Below are positions 43,433 to 53,878 of a DNA stretch of 64,000 nt, one piece after another (within the stretch, counting starts at the first letter, position 1; the number at the start of each line of letters is the position of its first letter). A program made the translations under genes and the position numbers. Source of the stretch: JBBREP01 sp038202885 (lineage in GTDB: Bacteria > Actinomycetota > Acidimicrobiia > IMCC26256 > PALSA-610); assembly GCA_038202885.1 (NCBI GenBank), contig JBBREP010000006.1, positions 16,356-80,355 of the forward strand, written 5' to 3'. Under the pieces are notes generated by a model. It ran no database searches. It was not told where the DNA came from and was given only the letters and a program-made list of their open reading frames with translations.

Positions 43433-46400
43433 AGTCATCGTCGTGTTCGTTGCCCCCATCACAATGCTTGCCGAGCACGAGATATGCAGCCTTCCACGCC
43501 ACCTTGTACAACGGGATCGCCGCCACACCAAGGCCATGGTTCTGCGCCGTATCGCCGGCATCGATGAAGCCCTTCGCCGCATTCGTCGCACTGGTATTGC
43601 CGACCGCGGCGATCGCATCATTCAACTCGGTTTGCGCCAAGATGCGATCGGCGTTCACCTCGATGGCAATCCACGACCGCAAGGTCGCGTCGGTCACGTG
43701 CGAGAACGGGTCGATGATCATCACCGACAGTGCCGCGACGCTCAACGTTTCGTACTCGAACACGCGCACGCCACGGTGCACTTGCAGGTGGTTCCCGGTC
43801 CCCCAATAGGCGGGCTCGAGCGACGCCGCAAGCGTGTCGCGGGCCACCTTCAAGAGAAACTTGTCGTGTCTCGTCGCCGTCGCCAACGCGTTGCCGATCT
43901 CGATCAGCAGCGCCTGCTTCTGACCCTTCACGGACGAGACTGTGACCGTGATGACCGCCGAGGTCGTTGACGTGTTCCCGGCCCGGTCTGTGGTCGAACC
44001 CGACACCGTGGTGGTGCCGTCGCTCGAGACCACGACGTCGGCCGGACACGCACCGGTTGCGATCCCCGAGAGTGCGTCGGCGCACGTGAAGTGGACCGTG
44101 ACCGGGCCCGCGTACGCGGTACCGCTGTCGGGCGCGCGATCGGGCGTGGCCGTGATCGTGGGCGCCGTGAGGTCGACGTTGACCGGACCCACGCTGGCCG
44201 TCGCGGCGTTGCCCGCCACGTCGGTTGCCGTTCCGCTCACCGACTGGCTCGCACCCTGGCCGAGCGTCGTCGGCGCACTGCACGACGCGAGGCCCGACAG
44301 CGCGTCACCACATGCGAACGACACCGCCACCGGAACTCGGAACCAGCCGTTCGCGTTCGGCGTGGAGCTGAGCGATCCCGTGATCGTCGGCGGGGTCTTG
44401 TCGAGGCTCACCGTGGTCGCCGCTGCCGACACGTTGCCAGCGTTGTCCTGCGCCGAGCCCGACACGTGCTGGCCCGCGCCTTCGCTCGACACCGTCTGGG
44501 GCGCGGAACACGTCGCGATCCCCGAGAGCGCGTCGGTACACGTGAACGTCACGATGACGTTCGTGCTGTTCCAACCCGCGCCGTTGGGCGGTGGCGCCTG
44601 CGACGACGTGATCGTCGGACCGGTCTTGTCGATCAGGACCGTTGCAGTGTGAGTGGCTTCCACGTTGCCCGCAACATCGGTACTCGCGTACGTCAACGTG
44701 TGCACGCCACTGGTGGTGAACGTGACCGACGTGCCGTCCGTCAGCGGGCCGCCGTCGGCGGAGTACTGCGTGCGAGCGACGCCCGACAGGTTGTCGGTGG
44801 GCGACAGTGTCACCGCAACGTCGGTGTTGGTGAACGCGGCCGACACCGCAGACGCCGCGGTCACCGGCGCCGTCAGGTCGATCTTCACCGGCGCGCTCGA
44901 CGCCGTCGTCGCGTTGCCGGCCAGGTCGAGCACCGTGCCCGAGAGTTGCTGGGCCGTTCCCTCGGTGCCGATCACGCCATCAGCCGGACACGTTGCCGTG
45001 TCGACGCCCGAACGCGCGTCGCCGCACGTCCACTGAATCGTCACGGCGTCGTTGTACCAACCCGCCGCATTCTGCGTGCCGATCGGCGTGCCCACCAACG
45101 TCGGCGGTGTCTTGTCGACGTTGATGCCGCTCACCGTCGCCGAGGAGTTGTTCCCCGCAACGTCGGTGACCTGCCCGGTCACCGACTGCGCGGTGCCCTC
45201 CGCGAGCGTGGTCGGCGACGAGCACGATGCCACACCCGACCCGTCGTCGGAGCAGGCGAAGCTCACGTTGACATCGGTGTTGTTCCAACCGTTGCCGTTC
45301 GGCGCCGGTGTTGCGGTGCCGATGATCGACGGTGCCGTCTTGTCGATGCGGATGGTGATGTCGGTGGTGGTGCTGTTGCCGGCCTGATCGGTGATCGTCT
45401 GGGCGAGGGTGGTGAAGCCCTCCGCGGCGACGACCTGATCGCCGGGGCACGACGTGACGCCCGAGAGGTTGTCGTCGCACGTCCAGTGCACCGTGACCGG
45501 ACCTGCATACCAACCGAGCACGGCGGGCGGCACCGACGCGGTGAGCGTCGGTTCGATCTGGTCGATGTTGATGCCGTTGATCGTCGTCGCTCCGTTATTG
45601 CCGGCGGCATCAGTGGCCGTCGCCGACACCGATTGCGACGCGCCGTCGTCCGACAACGTCTGCGGGGCGGGGCACACGGCCACTCCCGACAGCGCGTCAT
45701 CGCACGCAAAGGCGATTGTCACCGGCGTGTTGTACCAACTCGCCGCGCTGGTTGGCGGCAGGATGCCAGCAACCGTCGGGGGCGTCTTGTCGATGTTCAA
45801 CGACGTGGACGTCGATGCCGAGTTCCCGGCCGTGTCGACTGCGGTGCCCGACACGGTTTGGCCAGCACCTTCGCTGGTGATCGTCTGTGGCGAGGTGCAC
45901 GACGCCACGCCCGACCCGGTGTCGGCGCACGTGAACGTCACTTGCACATCGGTCTTGTTCCACCCGGCTCCGTTTGCCGGTGGTGTCTGCAACAGCGTGA
46001 TCGTCGGCGCCGACGCGTCGATCTTGACCGTCGCGGTGTGGGCAGCCTCGACGTTGCCGGCGTTGTCGATGCTCCAGTACTCGACCTGGTGCGTGCCCTC
46101 GCCGCTCACTGCGATCGTCGAGCCGAACTGATCGGCTCCACCGTCGATCGTGTACTTCGTCAGGTCGACGCCCGACAGCGTGTCGGAGGCATTCAGGTTG
46201 ATCGTCACCGTGCCGTTCGCCCAATTGGGCACGCTCGACTGCGTGGTGACGGGTGGCGCGCTGTCGATCTTGACTGGCGCCGAGGTCGAGACGGTGGAGT
46301 TCCCGGCGAGGTCGGCGACCGTCGCCGTGGCGGTCAGGCCCGAGCCTTGCCCGGTGATCACCGAATCGGGCGGACACAGTCCGTTGATGCCCGCGAGCGC

Positions 46401-49400
46401 GTCACCGCACGACCATTGGATCGTCACCGGTCCGTTGTACCAACCGTGCGCGTTGGGCGCAGTCGTAGGTGCGCCCAACAGGTCGGGTTTGGTCTTGTCG
46501 ACGTTGACCGGCGTCACGGTGGTCGATGCCACGTTGCCGGCAAGGTCGGTCGCGGTGCCGAGGACAGACTGCCCGGCGCCCTCGGTCACGTTGAACGGAG
46601 CGGTACAGCCCGCGGTTGCGATGCCCGAGCCGGTGTCGGTGCAGCTGAACGACACGGTCACGTCGGTGTTGTTCCACCCGGCACCGTTCGCGGTCGGTGT
46701 CTGGGACCCGACAATCGTGGGCGCGATCGTGTCGATGTTGACGGTGATCCCAGTGCTCGCGGTGTTACCAGCCCGGTCGGTGACCGAACCCGACACCGTG
46801 GTGACGCCCTCGTTCGAGACCAGCTGGTCGCTCGGACAGGCACCCAGGTCGATGCCGGAAGTGGCGTCGCTGCACTCGAAGTGGACGGTCACCGGCGAGT
46901 TGTTCCAACCCGCGGTATTGGCCGCGACGCTCAGCGACGCCGTGATCGTGGGCAACGTGCGGTCGATGTTGATGCCGTTCACCGTGGTCGACGCTTGGTT
47001 GTCAGCCGAGTCGGCGGCGCTGCCCGACGCCGATTGATTGGCGCCGTCGCCCGAAAGGGTCGTCGGGCTCGCGCACAGCGCGACACCCGACAGCCCGTCG
47101 GTGCACGCGAACGACACGGTGACCGGCACGTTGTACCAACCGGCCGGGTTCGCGCTGGGCACGCTGCCCGTGATCGACGGCGGCGTCTTGTCGAGGTTCA
47201 CGGTGGTCGCAGCCGAGGCCGAGTTGCCGGCGTTGTCGACCGCGGTGCCCGACACCGACTGGCCGGCGCCTTCCGTCGTCACCGTGTGCGTCGCGGTGCA
47301 CGACGCCACACCCGAACCGGTGTCGGTGCACGTGAACGTGACGTCCACGTTCTGGTTGTTCCACCCTGCTGCGTTCGCGTCAGGTGACTGCGACACTGCG
47401 ATCGACGGTGCTGAGGTGTCGATCTTGACCGTCGCGGTGTGGGCAGCCTCGACGTTGCCAGCGCGGTCGGTGCTCCAGTAGTCGACGTGGTGCACACCTT
47501 CGTCGACCAACAGCACCGACGTACCCGACTGCACCGAACCACCGTCGAGCCGGTAACTCGTCGAGTCGACGCCCGACAGCGCGTCCGACGCGGTCAGCGC
47601 CAACGTGACGCTGGCGTTGTTCCACTCGGGCAACGTCGACGCCGCCGTGTCGGGTGCGTGCGTGTCGATCTTGACCGGATCACTCGATGCGTTCGTGGTG
47701 TTGCCTGCCACGTCCGACACCGATGCCGACGTCGTGACGGAGTCACCCTCGGAGCTCACCGTGTCGTTCGCGGGGCAGGGGCCTGCGATTCCCGAGAGCG
47801 CGTCACTGCACGTCCAGTGGATCGCGACGGGTCCCTGGTACCAGCCGTTCGCGTTCGGCGGTGTCGTCGCCGAACCCGACAGGTCGGGTGCCGCCTGGTC
47901 GACCTTCACGGTCGCCGAGGCCGACGCCGTGCCGCCCTGGCTCGTGGCCGAACACGTGTAGGTCACGCCGACGGCTGGGGTGTCGGTCGAGCGCGTTGTG
48001 GGATCACAGCCCGACGCGTTCGCGATCGCAGCCAGCGGATCGACGGTGTTCCAGCTCACCATCACAGGCGAGTTGTTCCACCCGGCCCCGTTCGGCGCGG
48101 GATCGATGCTGGAGGTGATCACCGGTGGTGTCGTGTCCGACAGCACGTTGCCCGACGTCGCGACGGTGCTGCCGTCGTCGTCGGTGATCGTCACCGACAC
48201 GGTGTAGTTACCGTCGGACGCGTAGGCGTGCGTGGCGGTCACCGAACCGGTGCCACCCGACTCGTTCACCGCACCGGCCGACGACGAGCTGTCGCCCCAA
48301 TCGACGGTGGCGGTGTGCGTGTCGTTACTGCCCGCGTCGGAGAACCCGACGTCGATCGAGACGGTCGTGGTGTGCGGCGCGCTCGGCGACTGCACGACGG
48401 CCCCGGCGATCGGGGCGACGTTGCCGACGGTGAGCGTCGTCGTGCTCTGCACTGGCGTGTTGACGCCGTCGCTCACGGTCACGGTCGCGTGCACGACCGC
48501 GTCGTCGTCACAGACGAGCGTCAACGACGGTGCGTGGGTACCAACGCCGGTCACGTTGCAGTGCGGCGCGTTCGCCCCGGCAACGGTGTAGCTCCACGAG
48601 TACGTGAGCGCGTCACCGTCGATGTCGCCGGCTGTCGCGCTGAGCAACAGTTGCGAACCTTCAGAACCAACGTAGGGGCCGCCCGCGTCGACCGTCGGCG
48701 GCGTGTTCACGAGTACCTGGAGCGTCTGTACGTCGGTGCCGCCGTTGTCGTCGGTGAGCGTGATCGTCACCGTGTAGAGCCCGGCGTGCGCGTACGCGTG
48801 GTTGTCCGCGAGCGTGCCGGCACCACCTGTTTCGCTGATCGTCGCGTTCGTCGTCGTGAGATCGCCCCAGTTGACGGTCGCGGTGTGCGTGTCGTGTGTG
48901 CCAGCGTCGGTGAAGGGAGCGCCCACGTGGACGTTCCCACCGGCCGGGATCGGCCCCGCGGTCGCGCTCGCAGCACCGAGCACCGGCGCCGCGTTCGTGA
49001 TCGTCACGGTGGTGTTCGACACCACGGGCGGGTTGACGCCGTCATCGGCCGACAGCGTGGCGTTGAGCACCGCATTGTCGTCACACGTCACGGTCGGCGT
49101 GAGCGTGGAGGTGCCCGCGGGTGTGCACGTGGTGCCAGGGTCTTGGAGCCCTGGCGTCAGGGTCCACGAGATCGTGAGCGGGTCGTGCTCGGGGTCATCG
49201 GCAGAGCCGGTGAGCGCGGCGGCAGTGCCTTCTGCGGCAGTGTACGGACCACCCGCGTGGGCCGTCGGCGGCCCATTGATGACGACCGACACCGAGTTCG
49301 TGGCCAGGCCACCGTCGTCGTCACGCGCGGTCACAAGGACCGTGTAGTTCCCGCCGCTGGCGTACTGGTGCGACGCCGCGAGGCTCCCGGAACCGTTCGT

Positions 49401-50462
49401 CTCGGTCACGGCAGCATTGTCCGAGTTCGTGTCGCCCCAGTCGACCGTCGCGGTGTGCGTGTCATGCACGCCGACGTCGGTGAACGGGGCGCTGATGTTC
49501 ACCGTCGTGGCGAGTGGCAGCGATCCCGTTGGCGCGGTCACCGTGCCGAGCGACGGGGCGACGTTGCTCACCGTCACCTGCGCATCCGAGGTGACCGGGG
49601 GGTGGAACGGATCGGCGACGGTCAACGTGGCAGTGATGACCGCGTCGTCGTTGCACGTGATCGTGGGCGACAACGTGGTCGTCGCGCTTGGCGTGCAGAC
49701 AGTGCCCGTTTTCGCGGCGGTGGTCACAAACGACCACGACGTGGTGGTGGGGTCCCCTTCGGGATCACTGGCCGTCGCGTGCAGCGACACGACGCCGCCT
49801 TCGACACCCGCGTAGGGACCGCCGGCGTTGACCGTGGGCGCGCTGTCGTGCTTGGTGATGATGCGAACTTCGTCGGCGTTGTTGGCTTCGCTCGAGCGGA
49901 TCGTGACCGTGCGCGGGCTCGTGAAGAACAGGCCGTCAGCCGTCGGACTGAGTTCGAGCCCGTTGCTCAGGCTGGCATTGGTGTAGTCGGTCTGTGGCGC
50001 GCCGAGGATCGCGCTCGAGTTCAACCGACCGTGGGTCGTGATGATGCCGATCACGTCGGCCGGGAACGTGAGCGTGCCCGTCAAGACGGTCGTGCCGCTG
50101 TTCGTCGGCCGGAGGCTGTTGAAGTAGTGGCTGTCGACGATCGTCCCCGCGGGGATCGTGCCCGACGACGAACCGAGTGGCGCTTCGTAGCTGCCCTGTT
50201 GGGTGATGTCGACCGAGAGGTTCGACGCGAGCGTCACACCCTGGAGCTCATCCCACGCGTAGGACGTGGTCAACGACGCCTGGCCCGCGGCCCGATTGAT
50301 GCCGGGCGGTGGTGGGATCTTGGTGACCTGGTCCGCCGTGCCGGAGATGACGGCGTTGACGGCTGGCGAGATCACCGTGCCCGCCACCAGGAAGAACGTC
50401 GTGAGCGCGCGCAGACCGCGCCGCCGACGCTCGCGTACGAGCTTGCCCGCAGATGTACCCAT
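43431..50462 (-). CDS. Giant secreted multi-domain surface protein (PKD and Ig-like super-repeats)
   Basis: 2343 residues. Signal peptide: VRERRRRGLRALTTFFLVAG to AVNA. Then a beta-rich N-terminal domain (about 45-205), six alternating PKD/Ig units (205-770; VNAGGPYAGVEG, TVDWGD) and 18 Ig-like modules of about 78 residues (774-2175), each with a GW-(N/Y)N-xxV, (T/S)DxxSGV and AGN pattern and often a cysteine pair. The C-terminal 165 residues are a different, helical domain ending in an acidic HDDD tail. Start ATG 50462 with GGGGG upstream; 30 more codons are open before it. Divergent from a second exported protein. Probably adhesion or cell-cell contact. Confidence 0.85.
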   Translation of the reverse strand: MGTSAGKLVRERRRRGLRALTTFFLVAGTVISPAVNAVISGTADQVTKIPPPPGINRAAGQASLTTSYAWDELQGVTLASNLSVDITQQGSYEAPLGSSSGTIPAGTIVDSHYFNSLRPTNSGTTVLTGTLTFPADVIGIITTHGRLNSSAILGAPQTDYTNASLSNGLELSPTADGLFFTSPRTVTIRSSEANNADEVRIITKHDSAPTVNAGGPYAGVEGGVVSLHATASDPEGDPTTTSWSFVTTAAKTGTVCTPSATTTLSPTITCNDDAVITATLTVADPFHPPVTSDAQVTVSNVAPSLGTVTAPTGSLPLATTVNISAPFTDVGVHDTHTATVDWGDTNSDNAAVTETNGSGSLAASHQYASGGNYTVLVTARDDDGGLATNSVSVVINGPPTAHAGGPYTAAEGTAAALTGSADDPEHDPLTISWTLTPGLQDPGTTCTPAGTSTLTPTVTCDDNAVLNATLSADDGVNPPVVSNTTVTITNAAPVLGAASATAGPIPAGGNVHVGAPFTDAGTHDTHTATVNWGDLTTTNATISETGGAGTLADNHAYAHAGLYTVTITLTDDNGGTDVQTLQVLVNTPPTVDAGGPYVGSEGSQLLLSATAGDIDGDALTYSWSYTVAGANAPHCNVTGVGTHAPSLTLVCDDDAVVHATVTVSDGVNTPVQSTTTLTVGNVAPIAGAVVQSPSAPHTTTVSIDVGFSDAGSNDTHTATVDWGDSSSSAGAVNESGGTGSVTATHAYASDGNYTVSVTITDDDGSTVATSGNVLSDTTPPVITSSIDPAPNGAGWNNSPVMVSWNTVDPLAAIANASGCDPTTRSTDTPAVGVTYTCSATSQGGTASASATVKVDQAAPDLSGSATTPPNANGWYQGPVAIHWTCSDALSGIAGPCPANDTVSSEGDSVTTSASVSDVAGNTTNASSDPVKIDTHAPDTAASTLPEWNNASVTLALTASDALSGVDSTSYRLDGGSVQSGTSVLLVDEGVHHVDYWSTDRAGNVEAAHTATVKIDTSAPSIAVSQSPDANAAGWNNQNVDVTFTCTDTGSGVASCTATHTVTTEGAGQSVSGTAVDNAGNSASAATTVNLDKTPPSITGSVPSANPAGWYNVPVTVSFACTDGLSGVALCASPTTLSGDGANQSASGSAADSADNQASTTVNGINIDRTLPTITASLSVAANTAGWNNSPVTVHFECSDATSGIDLGACPSDQLVSNEGVTTVSGSVTDRAGNTASTGITVNIDTIAPTIVGSQTPTANGAGWNNTDVTVSFSCTDTGSGIATAGCTAPFNVTEGAGQSVLGTATDLAGNVASTTVTPVNVDKTKPDLLGAPTTAPNAHGWYNGPVTIQWSCGDALAGINGLCPPDSVITGQGSGLTATATVADLAGNSTVSTSAPVKIDSAPPVTTQSSVPNWANGTVTINLNASDTLSGVDLTKYTIDGGADQFGSTIAVSGEGTHQVEYWSIDNAGNVEAAHTATVKIDASAPTITLLQTPPANGAGWNKTDVQVTFTCADTGSGVASCTSPQTITSEGAGQTVSGTAVDTAGNSASTSTSLNIDKTPPTVAGILPPTSAASWYNTPVTIAFACDDALSGVAVCPAPQTLSDDGASQSVSATATDAAGNNGATTINGINIDQIEPTLTASVPPAVLGWYAGPVTVHWTCDDNLSGVTSCPGDQVVAAEGFTTLAQTITDQAGNSTTTDITIRIDKTAPSIIGTATPAPNGNGWNNTDVNVSFACSDDGSGVASCSSPTTLAEGTAQSVTGQVTDVAGNNSSATVSGINVDKTPPTLVGTPIGTQNAAGWYNDAVTIQWTCGDARSGVDTATCPADGVIGTEGTAQQLSGTVLDLAGNATTASSAPVKIDLTAPVTAASAVSAAFTNTDVAVTLSPTDNLSGVARTQYSADGGPLTDGTSVTFTTSGVHTLTYASTDVAGNVEATHTATVLIDKTGPTITSSQAPPPNGAGWNSTNVIVTFTCTDALSGIATCSAPQTVSSEGAGQHVSGSAQDNAGNVSAAATTVSLDKTPPTITGSLSSTPNANGWFRVPVAVSFACGDALSGLASCSAPTTLGQGASQSVSGTATDVAGNAATASVGPVNVDLTAPTITATPDRAPDSGTAYAGPVTVHFTCADALSGIATGACPADVVVSSDGTTTVSGSTTDRAGNTSTTSAVITVTVSSVKGQKQALLIEIGNALATATRHDKFLLKVARDTLAASLEPAYWGTGNHLQVHRGVRVFEYETLSVAALSVMIIDPFSHVTDATLRSWIAIEVNADRILAQTELNDAIAAVGNTSATNAAKGFIDAGDTAQNHGLGVAAIPLYKVAWKAAYLVLGKHCDGGNEHDDD

Positions 50463-50527
50463 GAAGACCCCCGGCCCAGTTGTGCACGTAGGCAGCTGGG
50501 ACCGCAGCCCGCGCTCCGCCGGCTCCG

Positions 50528-50550
50528 GTCCCCCCCGCTCGGTGGGGGAC
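50528..50550. promoter_or_regulatory. Hairpin/inverted repeat in the divergent promoter region
   Basis: GTCCCCC and GGGGGAC flank a 9-bp centre, in the 233-bp region between the two divergent surface-protein genes. A weak leftward promoter (TTGCGC, 16 bp, TTATTG) overlaps its right side. Confidence 0.35.
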
Positions 50551-50695
50551 AATAACCAGCTTGCATTTCCCGCGCAAGCGGAGGTGGGCGGCGCCGCCTA
50601 TGGGATGTCGATTGCTTGCCGGGCGCTCAATTGTGTGCCAGTGTGCACGGCGGGTCGGGCCGCCTCGGGGCTGCGCTGCATCAGGGGGAGTCGTC

Positions 50696-52210
50696 ATGGG
50701 TATTCGCAAAACATGCACAGGCGCTGTCCTGATGCTCGTCGCCGTCACGACGGTCGGAGCCGTCGGCGTCGAGACCGCAGCGGCAACCGGGCCGGCCATT
50801 GGCGTCACCCCGACGAGTGGATTGAGCGAAGGATCCACTGTCCATGTGACGGTGTCGGGCGCCACGCCCACCGCGCTCGGGCAGCTCTTCATTGCCGAAT
50901 GCGGCAACGCGTACGCGAACGGCACCGCATTACCGGCAACGGTCGACACCTCCAAGGACTGCACGACGATTGGCTGGATCTACTCGCCCTTTGCTGGGCA
51001 GGACTTCGTCGTCAAACAGACTGGGATCGGCTCGGGGAACCGGTCGTGTGTCTTGGTCGCGAACCGGCCGTGTCACATCTACGCACCATCGGGTATCAAC
51101 GTGTCACCGCTGCCAACGCCGCCGGTCAACATCTCCTTCGCGTCGAACCCGACTGGTGGCGAGGCCCAGCCGTCGCCCACAACCACCACGCTCCTCGCGG
51201 TCGGATCGCCGGTTGCGACCGGCAAGGCACAACACGCGCTCGTGCACGTCATCGACGGCGCGTTCGCGCCCGACGGCACGGTCACGATCACCGAAGGAGC
51301 CACGACCGTGGGCACCGGCGGGCTCACGAACGGTGTCGCCGACGTGGTGCTCGGCCCGAGTCTGGGTTTGGGAACGCACTCGATCGTCGCCCACTACCCC
51401 GGCGATGGGTCGTTCGTCGCGTCGGTCTCGAGCGCCCAAACGTTCAAGATCATCGACCCGAACAACATCTCGATCGGTGACGCATCGATCGTGAGTGGCA
51501 CCGGCGGCACACGCAGCCTGGTGTTCCCCGTCGTGCTCTCGAAGCCGCCCGGGTCGACCGTGACGATCCCGTACTCATTTGTTCCCGGCACTGCCACGGC
51601 GGGCGTCGACTACGTGGGCATCAAGTCGACCGCCCAACTCACGTTCAAGCCGGGTCCGGCCACGTTGAAGAACATCACGGTCAAGCTCAAGAACGACGTG
51701 CCGTCAACCGCCGGATTTAAAACGTTTACGGTGCATCTCGCGACGCCGACCGCCGGCACGTACGTGCTACGCGACGCTGACGGCACCGGGACCATCTTCG
51801 ATCCAGGTGCGGGCGGCGCCACCGTGAGCGTCGGTGACGTCTCCATGCCCGAAGGCGACGTGGGCGGCGCGCATGCGGCCAAGTTTGCGGTGACGCTGTC
51901 GGCCGTTCCGACCCAGGTCACGTCGGTCACCGTCAACGTGTACACCCGCAGCACGCAGTCGGCGTTGAAGGGTGCCAAGGGCGTCGGCGATTACAACAGT
52001 CGCTACCAGTTCGTCCTGACGTTCACGCCCGGCACGGGCACGAAGGTGGGCGCCACGACCAAGTTCGTGGGCGTGCCGATCTGGGCCGACAACTCCGACG
52101 AACTCGACGAAGCGTTCTCGGTGGACCTGTCGAACGTGGTGTCCAATCCGTTGCAGCCCGTGTCGCTCGGCCGCCACGTCGCCACAGGAGTGATCCTCAG
52201 CGACGAATGA
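50696..52210 (+). CDS. Exported Ig-like/Calx-beta protein with neocarzinostatin-like N-terminal domain
   Basis: 504 residues. Signal peptide MGIRKTCTGAVLMLVAVTTV to TAAA. Residues 30-140 (IGVTPTSGLSEGSTVHVTVSGA) with two cysteine pairs resemble the neocarzinostatin/NEAT-like beta-sandwich seen in actinobacterial secreted proteins. An Ig-like repeat follows (about 165-250; TVTITEGATTVGTGGL, HYPGDGSF), then two Calx-beta domains (about 255-365 and 375-500; FVPGTATAGVDYVG). ATG at 50696 with GGGGAG upstream. Shares an intergenic control region with the giant protein, so they may act together at the surface. Confidence 0.8.
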   Translation: MGIRKTCTGAVLMLVAVTTVGAVGVETAAATGPAIGVTPTSGLSEGSTVHVTVSGATPTALGQLFIAECGNAYANGTALPATVDTSKDCTTIGWIYSPFAGQDFVVKQTGIGSGNRSCVLVANRPCHIYAPSGINVSPLPTPPVNISFASNPTGGEAQPSPTTTTLLAVGSPVATGKAQHALVHVIDGAFAPDGTVTITEGATTVGTGGLTNGVADVVLGPSLGLGTHSIVAHYPGDGSFVASVSSAQTFKIIDPNNISIGDASIVSGTGGTRSLVFPVVLSKPPGSTVTIPYSFVPGTATAGVDYVGIKSTAQLTFKPGPATLKNITVKLKNDVPSTAGFKTFTVHLATPTAGTYVLRDADGTGTIFDPGAGGATVSVGDVSMPEGDVGGAHAAKFAVTLSAVPTQVTSVTVNVYTRSTQSALKGAKGVGDYNSRYQFVLTFTPGTGTKVGATTKFVGVPIWADNSDELDEAFSVDLSNVVSNPLQPVSLGRHVATGVILSDE

Positions 52211-52278
52211 CGCTCGGGCGCCCGCAGTTGGAGGTGCGCCCAGCACCGACGGCCGCGGACTCGGCGCGAAGATGACGC

Positions 52279-53856
52279 ATGGCATGGTGGGCGTGGCTCC
52301 TCGTGGCGTTCGGAGCGTCGGTGGCCGTGCTCGTGGTGTACGACCTCGTGCAACGCGAGCACGCGATCCTGCGCAACTTCCCGATCGTCGGGCACCTGCG
52401 TTTTCTGCTCGAGGGAGTTGGCCCCGAGCTGCGCCAGTACATCGTGGTCGACAACGATGCCGAGAAGCCCTTCAGCCGCGATCAACGGCGCTGGATCTAC
52501 GCGGCGTCCAAGCGCGGCGATACCCACTTCGGGTTCGGTACCGACAACGATCTGGAAGGCACGCCAGGCTACGTAATCGTGAAACAGTCGCCGTTTCCAC
52601 TGCAGGAACCGCGTGCTGGCGATACCGATTTCGACGCCGCGTGCAGCGTCGCGTCGGCCAAGACGTTCGGCGGGGCGCGCGACCGCGCCAAGGCGTTCCG
52701 AGCGTCTTCGGTGGTGAACATCTCGAGCATGAGTTACGGCTCGCTCGGGGCCAGGGCCATCGAGTCGCTGAACCGCGGCGCGTCGCTCGCTGGCTGTTGG
52801 CAGGGCACCGGCGAAGGCGGCCTCAGCGCGTACCACCGCCAGGGCGGCGATCTCATGTGGCAGCTCGGCACCGGGTACTTCGGTTGTCGTGACGCCGACG
52901 GCCGTTTCGATCTCGCTCGTTTCACCGACACGGTGGCATCGACTCCCCAGATCCGCATGATCGAGATCAAGCTGAGTCAGGGCGCCAAACCGGGTCTGGG
53001 TGGTTTGTTGCCGGCCGCGAAGGTCACGCCGGAGATCGCCGCCGCCCGCGGGATCCCCGAAGGCGTCGACTGTTGGAGCCCTTCGAGCCATTCGGCCTTT
53101 CACGACGCCGACAGCCTGCTCGATTTCGTCGAGTTGTTGGCGTCGGCGACGGGCCTACCAGTCGGGATCAAATCGGCCGTCGGTCAGCTCGAACTGTTCC
53201 GCGACCTTGCCGCGCGCATGGCCGACGGGCAGCGCGGTGTCGATTTCATCAACATCGACGGCGGTGAAGGCGGCACCGGTGCCGGCCCGCTCGTGTTCAC
53301 CGATCACGTGGCCATGCCGTTCAAGATCGGCTTCTCACGCGTGTATCGCGTGTTCGCCGAGGCCGGCCTGCACGAGCGCGTGGTGTTCAGCGGCGCCGGC
53401 AAGCTCGGCCTACCCGAAAACGCGCTGCTCGCGTTCGCGCTCGGCTGCGACACGGTCTTCGTCGGCCGCGAGGTGATGCTCTCGATCGGGTGCATCCAAG
53501 CGCAGCGTTGTCATACGGGACGCTGCCCGACCGGCGTGGCGACAAACAACGCCTGGCTCCAGCGCGGTCTCGATCCGGCGTTGAAGTCGGTCCGCGCCGC
53601 GAACTACATCGTGCAGCTGCGGCGCGAGTTGTTGCAGCTCAGCCGCGCGTGTGGCGTGGTCCATCCATCGCTCATCACGCTCGATCACCTCGAAGTGATC
53701 GACGATCGTTTCGGGGCGCGCCCGGCCGCTGACGTGTTCGGTTACGAGGCGGGCTGGGGCGTCCCGTCGGCCGCCGACCAAGCCGAGATTCGTCGCCTCG
53801 CATCAAATACACCGGCACCAAATGCACCGGCGTCGCCAGCGTCGCCGATCACCTGA
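52279..53856 (+). CDS. Membrane-anchored FMN-binding glutamate-synthase-like protein
   Basis: 525 residues. An N-terminal helix WLLVAFGASVAVLVVYDLV anchors it; the rest is a GltB synthase domain: SSMSYGSLGARAIESLNRGA, GTGEGGLS, IEIKLSQGAKPGLGG, FINIDGGEGGTGAGP and the 3Fe-4S cysteines in CIQAQRCHTGRCPTG (405, 411, 416). The glutaminase domain of true glutamate synthase is absent. Such stand-alone proteins bind FMN and an Fe-S cluster; the reaction is unproven. The C-terminal tail is a short Ala/Pro repeat. Monocistronic. Confidence 0.87.
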   Translation: MAWWAWLLVAFGASVAVLVVYDLVQREHAILRNFPIVGHLRFLLEGVGPELRQYIVVDNDAEKPFSRDQRRWIYAASKRGDTHFGFGTDNDLEGTPGYVIVKQSPFPLQEPRAGDTDFDAACSVASAKTFGGARDRAKAFRASSVVNISSMSYGSLGARAIESLNRGASLAGCWQGTGEGGLSAYHRQGGDLMWQLGTGYFGCRDADGRFDLARFTDTVASTPQIRMIEIKLSQGAKPGLGGLLPAAKVTPEIAAARGIPEGVDCWSPSSHSAFHDADSLLDFVELLASATGLPVGIKSAVGQLELFRDLAARMADGQRGVDFINIDGGEGGTGAGPLVFTDHVAMPFKIGFSRVYRVFAEAGLHERVVFSGAGKLGLPENALLAFALGCDTVFVGREVMLSIGCIQAQRCHTGRCPTGVATNNAWLQRGLDPALKSVRAANYIVQLRRELLQLSRACGVVHPSLITLDHLEVIDDRFGARPAADVFGYEAGWGVPSAADQAEIRRLASNTPAPNAPASPASPIT

Positions 53857-53878
53857 ATGCCCTCCGTCGATCGCGCCA

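Noticed and set aside
44091..50555. Two very long plus-strand open frames (1098 and 1038 codons)
   Set aside because: Antisense to the giant surface-protein gene; their repetitiveness only mirrors the coding repeats.
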